Positions 1-5,213 of a DNA stretch of 6,610 nt are shown one piece after another. The position numbers were made by a program, and so were the translations under genes. The notes below the pieces were generated by a model, which searched no databases, had not been told where the DNA came from, and worked only from the letters and a program-made list of their open reading frames with translations. Source of the stretch: Streptococcus oralis (GTDB lineage Bacteria; Bacillota; Bacilli; Lactobacillales; Streptococcaceae); contig CALHBZ010000229.1 in NCBI GenBank assembly GCA_937930605.1, forward strand, positions 1 through 6,610, read 5' to 3'. Each line of letters opens with the position of its first letter. Positions within the stretch are counted from its first letter, which is position 1.

Positions 1-401
1 CGGACTCCAATGAAATGCTTCATACACCGGATGCGGCTGAGATCACTCAGACGGGGCGTGCCTATCTGCAAGTCGGAAACAATGAAGTCTATGAGCTCTT
101 CCAGTCAACCTGGTCAGGCGCGGATTACCAGCCAGACAAGGACGATATGGGGATCGAGGACCATACCATCTACCTGATCAATGACTTGGGTCAATATGAG
201 ATCTTGAATGAGGACCTATCAGGTTTAGAAGATGTGGATGAAATCAAGGAAGTTCCGACAGAGTTGGATGCGATTGTGCAAAATATCAAACTTCTGAGTG
301 AAGAGCAGAATATCCCGCCAGTACCACAGCCATGGTTGCCTCCGCTTAAGGAGCGCATCGCGTTAGAGGAGCTGGAAGAAGTGCAACCAGCAGTAGCCTA
401 G
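1..401 (+). pseudogene. essC: Truncated EssC (type VII secretion FtsK/SpoIIIE ATPase), 5' end outside window
   Basis: EssC is the membrane ATPase motor of the Firmicute type VII secretion system, which exports WXG100 and LXG proteins. The reading frame is open at the left edge, so the ATG at position 15 is internal and not the start. The visible residues include TGRAYLQVGNNEVYELFQS and WSGADY, followed by an acidic stretch and a proline-rich segment (PPVPQPWLPPL). From memory this is the conserved linker after the first ATPase domain of streptococcal EssC. No Walker A or B motif of a later domain follows. The frame ends at TAG 399-401. EssC-like residues (AQEKPLSVLLG) continue in frame to about position 440, and then AccA sequence begins. 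In relatives I recall a tryptophan where the TAG lies, so TGG to TAG is a plausible nonsense mutation. The later ATPase domains are missing. GC is about 50% in a hand-counted 60-base sample, higher than the downstream CPBP gene. Family assignment is from remembered homology; whether a truncated product is made is unknown. Confidence 0.78.
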
Positions 402-437
402 GCTCAAGAGAAACCACTCTCTGTATTGTTGGGTATC

Positions 438-587
438 GTTAACAAGGTAATCTCAGAAACAGATCTCTCCAGTAAAGAACTGCAAGCTCACCTTAAAAAT
501 GAATTGCTTGCAGAGCTTGACCGCTTGCAAGGCTTAGCCTTGGAACAGCTCCTCGAAGAACGTTACCAACGTTTTAGAAAGTATTAA
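438..587 (+). pseudogene. accA: 3' remnant of accA (acetyl-CoA carboxylase carboxyltransferase subunit alpha)
   Basis: AccA is half of the carboxyltransferase that makes malonyl-CoA for fatty acid synthesis, and a streptococcal AccA is about 255 residues. Only the last 48-49 residues are present, from VNKVISE to the terminal LLEERYQRFRKY before TAA 585-587. That ending matches the streptococcal AccA C-terminus as I remember it. There is no start codon or ribosome binding site for this piece. It continues in the same frame as the essC remnant upstream but lies beyond that frame's TAG, so it should not be translated. Its middle part (QAHLKNELLAELDRLQGLA) differs from the pneumococcal version I recall, which fits drift of a dead copy or a different allele. 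Because accA closes the fab operon and lies upstream of nusB in relatives, this is probably the original 3' end of the locus. A full accA would be expected elsewhere. Confidence 0.8.
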
Positions 588-595
588 GAATGACT

Positions 596-624
596 AAATG
601 AGACTAGAAAGGTCTCATTTTTTT
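596..624 (+). terminator. Intrinsic terminator after the accA remnant
   Basis: A perfect 9-bp stem AAATGAGAC / GTCTCATTT (596-604 and 612-620) has a 7-nt loop and runs into seven T residues (618-624). It begins 9 bases after the accA stop. In an intact chromosome it would end the fatty acid synthesis operon; here it ends transcription coming from the essC remnant. Confidence 0.9.
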
Positions 625-815
625 CTAGAGAACATACATTTCAGGATGAAAAATTGACAGTTGGGGAGATGGATGGAACACTGGTCAAAAATGATTTATA
701 CTAGATATAGAAGCTTGTAATGTTTGAATGATTTTCAAACTTGAAAGGAAATTAGAAATCTAAATTACGGGAATAAGTTATATAACGGAATAAGAAGTTA
801 AGGAAGTTTGTAAAA
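625..815. other. AT-rich intergenic region upstream of the CPBP gene
   Basis: No gene is visible here. A perfect TTGACA lies at 654-659 but has no -10 at a usable distance. TATACT (697-702) and TATAAC (781-786) are acceptable -10 hexamers on the + strand, but neither has a good -35 about 17 bases upstream, so no promoter is called. A small hairpin at 722-740 is listed separately. The CPBP gene must start transcription in this region, since a strong terminator ends at 624. Confidence 0.5.
722..740. repeat. 7-bp inverted repeat upstream of the CPBP gene
   Basis: GTTTGAA (722-728) and TTCAAAC (734-740) are perfect inverted copies separated by 5 bases. No T-run follows, so it is not a terminator. 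It could be an operator or a 5' leader hairpin; function is unknown. The same core arms, GTTTGA and TCAAAC, occur in the terminator downstream of the gene. Confidence 0.4.
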
Positions 816-1541
816 ATGAAAAAACTAGGGCATTTAGGAGTATATATCTTACTGGTATTTCTATCGGTTTATCTACCAGAGTTAGGGATTATACATCTAA
901 CTAAGTTTTTGGGATGGGGGATAGATGGCTATTCTATCATTTCACTTGTTTGGGAACTAGTTCTTGTAGTCTTATTCGTCTGCTGGTTGAAAAAGAAAAA
1001 GATGCTCTATATTTTTGAAAAAAAGGGCTCAAAGAAGTCAAGATTCTTTTACCTTGTAGTTGGTCTAGTGGCTACTTATTTTGTTCGTCAATTGGTGGAT
1101 GCTTATCAATTACAGTTTCATCACTTAATTGATAGCAAGTATATCTTTCAAGACCTTCTTTCGATTCTATACTCTAATGGGCAACCAACTTTTCTATCAA
1201 CTATTCTCAGTTTTAGTTTAACAGTAGTCGTCGCACCTATATCAGAGGAACTAATTGACAGAGGGTATTTTATGAATTCCTTCTTTCCCCAGTCCAAGTA
1301 CTATCTGGATGTTATCCTATCTGCTCTTATCTTTGGACTTAGTCATTTGATCCTAACTCACCGAGATCCTATCAGTTTGATTATTTATAGTTTAGGCGGT
1401 CTCTTCTATGCCCTTGTCTACCGTTGGACAAAGAACTTAAAAATTACCATCCTGTGCCATAGTTTTTTCAACTTTCTCATTTATGTAAAACCCATCTGGA
1501 TTTTTGTTTATAATTTTATCTATTATCATTTTTTTAGATAG
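816..1541 (+). CDS. CPBP-family intramembrane metalloprotease (CAAX protease / Abi family)
   Basis: This 241-residue, strongly hydrophobic protein has about six or seven predicted membrane segments (roughly 8-24, 38-58, 76-94, 124-142, 160-178, 185-202, 208-234). All three catalytic motifs of the CPBP/Abi family are present: EExxxR as E144-E145-R149, FxxxH as F173-H177, and HxxxN as H215-N219. The family includes eukaryotic Rce1 and bacterial members tied to bacteriocin self-immunity, signalling and surface-protein processing. The substrate here cannot be told. The ATG is preceded by AAGGAAG (800-806) at 9-base spacing, a good Shine-Dalgarno. The gene stands alone, converging on nusB. A sampled 60-base stretch is about 30% GC, well below the essC remnant, partly because membrane codons are T-rich. 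An active enzyme is likely from the intact residues. A link to a bacteriocin or to type VII secretion is only a guess from position. Confidence 0.9.
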   Translation: MKKLGHLGVYILLVFLSVYLPELGIIHLTKFLGWGIDGYSIISLVWELVLVVLFVCWLKKKKMLYIFEKKGSKKSRFFYLVVGLVATYFVRQLVDAYQLQFHHLIDSKYIFQDLLSILYSNGQPTFLSTILSFSLTVVVAPISEELIDRGYFMNSFFPQSKYYLDVILSALIFGLSHLILTHRDPISLIIYSLGGLFYALVYRWTKNLKITILCHSFFNFLIYVKPIWIFVYNFIYYHFFR

Positions 1542-1554
1542 TGGAAGGCAAAGA

Positions 1555-1586
1555 AAAAAGTGTTTGATGTCTGTCAAACACTTTTT
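1555..1586. terminator. Bidirectional terminator between the CPBP gene and nusB
   Basis: A perfect 13-bp stem AAAAAGTGTTTGA / TCAAACACTTTTT (1555-1567 and 1574-1586) has a 6-base loop. It has a T-run on the + strand side and, reading the other strand, a run of six T from A1554-A1559. It lies 13 bases after the CPBP stop and 4 bases after the nusB stop on the opposite strand, so it can end both converging transcripts. Confidence 0.93.
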
Positions 1587-1590
1587 CTAT

Positions 1591-2013
1591 TTACTGTTCT
1601 TCTGTTACAAACTGGCTGAGCAGTCCATTGATAAAACGGGCAGATTTTTGATCTGAGAAGACCTTTGCAAGCTCGATAGCTTCGTTAACAGCAACCAGCT
1701 GAGGGGTGTCAAATGAAGTGATTTCAAAGACTCCTAAGCGAAGGAGGTTTCTCTCCACGAGTGTTAAACGCTCGATGGTCCAACCTGCTTTTAAATGCTG
1801 TGTGATTTGCTTGTCAAGTTCTTCCTTTTTAGCTTGAACACCAGAAACGAGCTCTGTCAAAAAGGCTGGAAGTTGCACATCAGTATCTTCACGATTGTGT
1901 GTATAGGCGAAACGACAAGCAGTCTCGGTGTCTGTACCGAACTCAAGACTCATGAGAGCTTGAAAGGCACACTTACGGAGCTCACGCCTAGATTCTAATA
2001 GTGGACTAGTCAT
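1591..2013 (-). CDS. nusB: Transcription antitermination protein NusB
   Basis: NusB, with ribosomal protein S10 (NusE), binds boxA in nascent rRNA and forms the antitermination complex with NusA and NusG, allowing full rRNA operon transcription. This is a complete 140-residue protein beginning MTSPLLESRRELRKCAFQ, with the typical helical core and the C-terminal FINGLL segment of NusB. The frame is open further upstream, with ATG codons that would add six residues (MMRTSS, to 2031). I chose the ATG at 2013 because MTSPLLES is the pneumococcal start as I recall it and because GAGG lies 9 bases upstream. This start overlaps the end of the Asp23-family gene (ATGACTAG, 2006-2013), so the two are probably translationally coupled. 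It is the last gene of the leftward operon. Confidence 0.95.
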   Translation of the reverse strand: MTSPLLESRRELRKCAFQALMSLEFGTDTETACRFAYTHNREDTDVQLPAFLTELVSGVQAKKEELDKQITQHLKAGWTIERLTLVERNLLRLGVFEITSFDTPQLVAVNEAIELAKVFSDQKSARFINGLLSQFVTEEQ

Positions 2014-2395
2014 TGAGGAAGTCCTCATCAAACAAGTCTTTCAAGTCAGGTTTTGGTGTTTTATCTGGGACGATACCTGTAACATGGATATTAACAACAT
2101 CCAATTCCACATCAGCCATATTGTAAACAGCATCTTTGACAGCTTTTTGAATAGCCATAGCGACTTTTGGTACCTTTACCCCATACTCAAGATAAAGGTA
2201 GATGTCCACTGTTAGTTTCTCATCAACATTTCGTAGATAAACACCGCGACCAAGAGAAAGTTTTGAAAGGGTGTCAGATACTGATTTGTTTGAAAAAGAG
2301 TGAACACCCTCTACTTTTGCTGTAGCAATAGCAATGATTTTTTCAAGTACACGTGGGGCGATAACGATTTCGCCAAGTTGTTCTTCAATTCCCAT
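2006..2395 (-). CDS. Asp23/Gls24 family envelope stress response protein (YqhY type)
   Basis: This 129-residue protein has no signal peptide or membrane segment and covers one Asp23 domain (Pfam PF03780), from IVIAPRVLEKIIAIATAKVEGV to VNIHVTGI, followed by an acidic tail (DLKDLFDEDFLND). Placement beside nusB and near the fatty acid operon is that of the YqhY subgroup. In Bacillus subtilis, yqhY sits next to accB-accC, and its deletion selects for mutations in acetyl-CoA carboxylase genes, so a role in keeping malonyl-CoA production in check has been proposed. That role is inferred here from family and context. It starts 21 bases after efp, with AAAGAGGT as ribosome binding site, and its last 8 bases overlap nusB. 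Confidence 0.92.
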   Translation of the reverse strand: MGIEEQLGEIVIAPRVLEKIIAIATAKVEGVHSFSNKSVSDTLSKLSLGRGVYLRNVDEKLTVDIYLYLEYGVKVPKVAMAIQKAVKDAVYNMADVELDVVNIHVTGIVPDKTPKPDLKDLFDEDFLND

Positions 2396-2416
2396 AGAAT
2401 GACCTCTTTCTAGAGA

Positions 2417-2977
2417 TTAGGCACGAGAAACGTAAGTTCCTTCAGCAGTGTTGATGACGAGTTTTTGTCCTGCTTCGATGAAGTCTGGAACGTTTACGAC
2501 AAGTCCAGTTTCCATCGTTGCTGGCTTACCAGAACCTGTAACCGTAGCACCTTTGATAGATGGTTGAGTTTCTGCAACTGTCAATTCAACAGTAGTAGGA
2601 ACTGTGACACCAATCACTTCAGTTCCGTAGAATTGGATTTTCACTTCTGAGTTTTCAAGGATGTAAAGCAATTCGTTTTCAACGTTGACTACAGGGATTT
2701 CATATTGATCGTAAGTTTCTGTATTCATGAAGTAAGCTGTGTCATCCATTTTGTACAAGTATTGAGCTGGGACAGTCTCGATGATGGCTTGTTCAAATTT
2801 TTCCTCTGGACGGTAGCTTGTGTCAAATGTAGAACCAGTACGGACATCACGCAATTTCATACGCATGATGGTGTTTCCTTTACCTGGTTTGTGGTGGCTA
2901 GCTTCCAAAACGCGGATCAATTTTCCGTCAGCTGTTTCAAAGGTCATACCAGCTTTTAATTTACTTGCTTCAATCAT
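2417..2977 (-). CDS. efp: Translation elongation factor P (EF-P)
   Basis: EF-P binds stalled ribosomes between the P and E sites and promotes peptide bond formation at consecutive prolines. The protein is 186 residues, the normal length. It has the N-terminal KOW-like domain (about 1-64), a middle OB domain (about 67-126) and a C-terminal OB domain (about 130-185). The loop that reaches the peptidyl-transferase centre is visible as HHKPGKGN, with the tip lysine at K33, equivalent to E. coli K34 and B. subtilis K32. No modification enzyme gene is in the window. AAAGAGG lies just upstream of the ATG, and a dedicated promoter lies 35-63 bases upstream. It is first of the three-gene efp-asp23-nusB unit. 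Confidence 0.97.
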   Translation of the reverse strand: MIEASKLKAGMTFETADGKLIRVLEASHHKPGKGNTIMRMKLRDVRTGSTFDTSYRPEEKFEQAIIETVPAQYLYKMDDTAYFMNTETYDQYEIPVVNVENELLYILENSEVKIQFYGTEVIGVTVPTTVELTVAETQPSIKGATVTGSGKPATMETGLVVNVPDFIEAGQKLVINTAEGTYVSRA

Positions 2978-3011
2978 GTTTTTACCTCTTTAATAAAATA
3001 ATTTACTCTTT

Positions 3012-3040
3012 ATTGTACCATAAAAGACAACATTACTCAA
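3012..3040 (-). promoter_or_regulatory. Promoter of the efp-asp23-nusB unit
   Basis: On the minus strand, a -35 TTGAGT (3035-3040) and a -10 TACAAT (3012-3017) are separated by exactly 17 bases. The -10 is preceded by TGG, an extended -10 TGn element. This is a good vegetative (sigma-A) promoter. Start would be near 3005, giving a leader of about 28 bases before efp. It lies in the 81-base gap between the SPFH gene and efp. Confidence 0.75.
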
Positions 3041-3058
3041 ATATCAGAATGAGCTTGA

Positions 3059-4186
3059 TTAGTTGACTGGTACGATATTTCCATCTTCGTCTTTGGTGAC
3101 GAGGACGTATTTTCCATCAACTTCGATATAAAAATTCTTGCTAGTAGCTTGCCCAGCATTTTGAGTCGGTGCTTGATTTTGGACTTGTTGGCTTAGTTGA
3201 CCACCGAGAGTTTGGCCAAGATTCATTCCCATAAACATGTTCATCCCATTGCCATTCCCTTCATTTGAGGCTGCGGCAATGAGGGCTTCGTTACGCGCTC
3301 GGCGTTCTTCGATTTCAATCGTGTTGTACTTCATAGCAGCGAGCTCACTATCAAGTTTGCGAACAATGGCAAGACTTTCTTGGTCGTAGCTGAGGTCTTC
3401 AAGCAAGATATTGGTTGCTTCAATACCGTAGAGACCTGTCCAAACCTTGTTGACCTCTTGTTTGGCGAGTTCGTTAAAGGTATCTTGATTAGCATTGAGG
3501 CTATAGATATCAACCTTGTTTTCATTGGTGTATTTGGCAATGGCAATTGCGATTTTCGGTGCGATATTTTGGCGGAGCGTTCCTTGAGCCACATCTTGGA
3601 GAGTAAATGGCTGTCCGTCAGTAATTTGGCGACTAACAGAGCTTACGTAGAAGAGAACGGGATCAGCTATTTTTACATCAAACAAGCCATAGAAACGGAT
3701 GTTGAGCAGTTGTTGGTAACGTTCACTGAAATATTCGACCGCATTTTGTGTGCCGAACTTATTGCCCGCGATGGGTTGCATGCGGATAAAGATAATTTCT
3801 TGTTGGGTGATGACTTGTCCACCAAAAGAGAAACGGTTTTTAAAGTTTTCCCAAGTGCCTTTTAAACCACCTTTTTCAAGGAGCCAGGCGTTATCACCAG
3901 CTTGCCATTCGTGGCTACCAGCTTCAAGGACTTCACCAAGGAAAGTACCGTTGTTTACCAAAACAGCGGTATAGCCTTGGGGAACGATAACCACACTGCC
4001 GTCCGACAAGAGGCCTGTATTTTGATTGCTGTGACGAGAACGTCCATCTGGGTCTTTTGTGAGTAATTGACCCTTGACGGCTAAGGCATCGCCAGAGACA
4101 TTATCTGGAAGGACAATGGCTTCCTTGAATTTACTATCATTAAAACTATTTAAGCCTGCTGATAAGGCTGCACGTATAAATCCCAT
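3059..4186 (-). CDS. SPFH domain / virion-core-like protein (B. subtilis YdjI type)
   Basis: The protein is 375 residues. The body (about 60-285) reads as a cytosolic SPFH domain of the virion-core / YdjI kind: VIVPQGYTAVLVNNG, WLLEKGGLKGTWENF, EIIFIRMQPIAG and YGLFDVKIADP. A charged helix follows (about 270-305), then a Gly/Met/Asn/Gln-rich linker (about 307-350) and a short ending with FYIEVDGKYVLV. There is no N-terminal membrane segment, so it is not a classical flotillin. I see no cysteine at all, although relatives often end in a zinc ribbon; here the ribbon is on the partner protein. In B. subtilis, ydjI is in an operon with pspA (ydjF), ydjG and ydjH, a phage-shock-type membrane stress set. 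AGGAGG sits 4 bases before the ATG and overlaps the stop of the upstream gene, so translation is coupled. A membrane-stress scaffold role is inferred. Confidence 0.85.
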   Translation of the reverse strand: MGFIRAALSAGLNSFNDSKFKEAIVLPDNVSGDALAVKGQLLTKDPDGRSRHSNQNTGLLSDGSVVIVPQGYTAVLVNNGTFLGEVLEAGSHEWQAGDNAWLLEKGGLKGTWENFKNRFSFGGQVITQQEIIFIRMQPIAGNKFGTQNAVEYFSERYQQLLNIRFYGLFDVKIADPVLFYVSSVSRQITDGQPFTLQDVAQGTLRQNIAPKIAIAIAKYTNENKVDIYSLNANQDTFNELAKQEVNKVWTGLYGIEATNILLEDLSYDQESLAIVRKLDSELAAMKYNTIEIEERRARNEALIAAASNEGNGNGMNMFMGMNLGQTLGGQLSQQVQNQAPTQNAGQATSKNFYIEVDGKYVLVTKDEDGNIVPVN

Positions 4187-4190
4187 AATT

Positions 4191-4197
4191 CCTCCTA
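4191..4197 (-). promoter_or_regulatory. Shine-Dalgarno of the SPFH gene overlapping the upstream stop codon
   Basis: The minus-strand sequence TAGGAGG contains both the TAG stop of the Tim44-like gene and the AGGAGG ribosome binding site of the SPFH gene. Only 8 bases separate the two genes, which points to coupled translation and matched amounts of the two proteins. Confidence 0.8.
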
Positions 4198-5139
4198 ATT
4201 ATATAGTTCGTCTTCATCCACAACATCGTAGGTATCGAGTACCCATTGGTTTGGACTGCGAGAGAGATTGGCACCACAGTAGTCACACTCGCTAACTGCA
4301 GAGATTTTCAATGGGGCGCCACAGTTTGGACAGTGGTCGCTCACCACTTGGTCTGGATTGACTGCCTGCGTTTGGCTACCGTGTTGACGAATAAAGTTTA
4401 ATTGATACACGGTGAAGAGATCTTTTTTAGGGTCTCCTTCAATGACACGGCGAGTCTCATCGTCAATGACATAGTCTCGTAAAATTGATGATAGAATCAC
4501 CACTAAGGTATCGTTTCCGTCAGGATTTTCAATGAACTCCTTGATGCGAACATTTTCGATACAAACTTTCTCTAAAACATTGGTTGTTTTAGCACGAATA
4601 TGGTCTTCGAGTTGGGCACTGTGTTGGGAGTAGAGGCTGGTACTTTCTAAAGCTCGGACAGAGTTCCAATTTTTCTCAGTCCAGGCAACCTGCAATTTAA
4701 GGTAGACTTCCTTAACCCAAGAAATAAAGGCATCAGCGTCAAAGTTTGGATCCCCGTATTTCACAAGACTAATGGCCCGTGTGTTGTGTTCAACTCGACG
4801 ATGGAGCGTTTGAGAATCATTACTAGTGTCTGTTGAACTTGAATCTTCTGAGTTATTCTTCGAGGATTGAAAGATACGAACTAGGAAAACTCCTGAGACT
4901 ATTAGGAACACCAATCCCATTTCGAATGGGTTGGAAGAGCTACTAGAGGATGACCCGTATCCAGAGCGGTAGTAGTTATAAGATGAGCCACCAGAGCGAC
5001 TTCCACCTCCACTTGAGCGGCTGCTACTGCGGCTGCTCCCTCCACTTCTGGAATGTCCGACACCCGCATCAACGATTTGAGGCACGGATAGAAAAACAAG
5101 TAATAAACAGGTCATTAAAAGAGCATAAAACTTTTTCAT
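4195..5139 (-). CDS. Membrane-anchored Tim44-like protein with C-terminal zinc ribbon
   Basis: The 314-residue protein has four visible parts. First is a signal peptide (1-25: KK, a hydrophobic core, likely cut after VDA). Second is a Gly/Ser/Arg/Tyr-rich low-complexity stretch (26-70). Third is a membrane segment (73-90) followed by positive charges, so the rest should be cytoplasmic. Fourth is a Tim44-like domain (about 125-255, with the start VKYGDPNFDADAFISWVKEV), ending in a zinc ribbon with C270/C273 and C285/C288. Tim44-like domains bind membranes and partner proteins; the bacterial role is poorly known. The coupled SPFH gene downstream and the loose likeness to the B. subtilis ydjGHI set suggest that it anchors the SPFH protein at the membrane. 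The ATG has AGGAG 4 bases upstream. I find no convincing promoter in the 74-base gap after gatB, so it is probably read from the gat operon. Domain calls are by eye. Confidence 0.82.
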   Translation of the reverse strand: MKKFYALLMTCLLLVFLSVPQIVDAGVGHSRSGGSSRSSSRSSGGGSRSGGSSYNYYRSGYGSSSSSSSNPFEMGLVFLIVSGVFLVRIFQSSKNNSEDSSSTDTSNDSQTLHRRVEHNTRAISLVKYGDPNFDADAFISWVKEVYLKLQVAWTEKNWNSVRALESTSLYSQHSAQLEDHIRAKTTNVLEKVCIENVRIKEFIENPDGNDTLVVILSSILRDYVIDDETRRVIEGDPKKDLFTVYQLNFIRQHGSQTQAVNPDQVVSDHCPNCGAPLKISAVSECDYCGANLSRSPNQWVLDTYDVVDEDELYN

Positions 5140-5184
5140 GTGTCTCCTAACTATATGATTGAAAAGGTAGAATTCTCTCTTGCT

Positions 5185-5207
5185 GGGTAGACTACTGGGT
5201 GACTACT
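5185..5207. repeat. Imperfect tandem repeat between gatB and the Tim44-like gene
   Basis: GGGTAGACTACT (5185-5196) is followed at once by GGGTGACTACT (5197-5207), two copies differing by one inserted base. They lie just downstream of the gatB stop. No terminator-like stem with a T-run is seen here. The repeat may mark slippage or the edge of the inserted two-gene module. Confidence 0.55.
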
Positions 5208-5213
5208 AGCGAA

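Noticed and set aside
15..401. A complete 128-residue protein starting at ATG 15
   Set aside because: The frame is open to the left edge and residues before the ATG (DSNE) fit continuing EssC, so this is the tail of a larger gene.
654..659. Perfect TTGACA as -35 box of the CPBP gene
   Set aside because: No -10 hexamer lies 15-19 bases downstream on the + strand; the nearest good one (697-702) is 37 bases away.
2014..2031. Upstream ATG codons adding MMRTSS to NusB
   Set aside because: The shorter start gives the usual 140-residue NusB and has a better spaced GAGG ribosome binding site.
3041..3061. A terminator after the SPFH gene
   Set aside because: Only a weak 4-base pairing is found nearby, without a T-run, so transcripts probably read on into efp.
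3380..3865. A 161-codon + strand open frame opposite the SPFH gene
   Set aside because: It lies wholly inside a well-supported gene on the other strand and shows no recognisable domain. It is a shadow frame, as are the other overlapping frames opposite efp, gatB and nusB.
5150..5160. TATAGT on the minus strand as -10 for the Tim44-like gene
   Set aside because: It has no matching -35, and transcription would begin inside the ribosome binding site, so readthrough from gatB is more likely.
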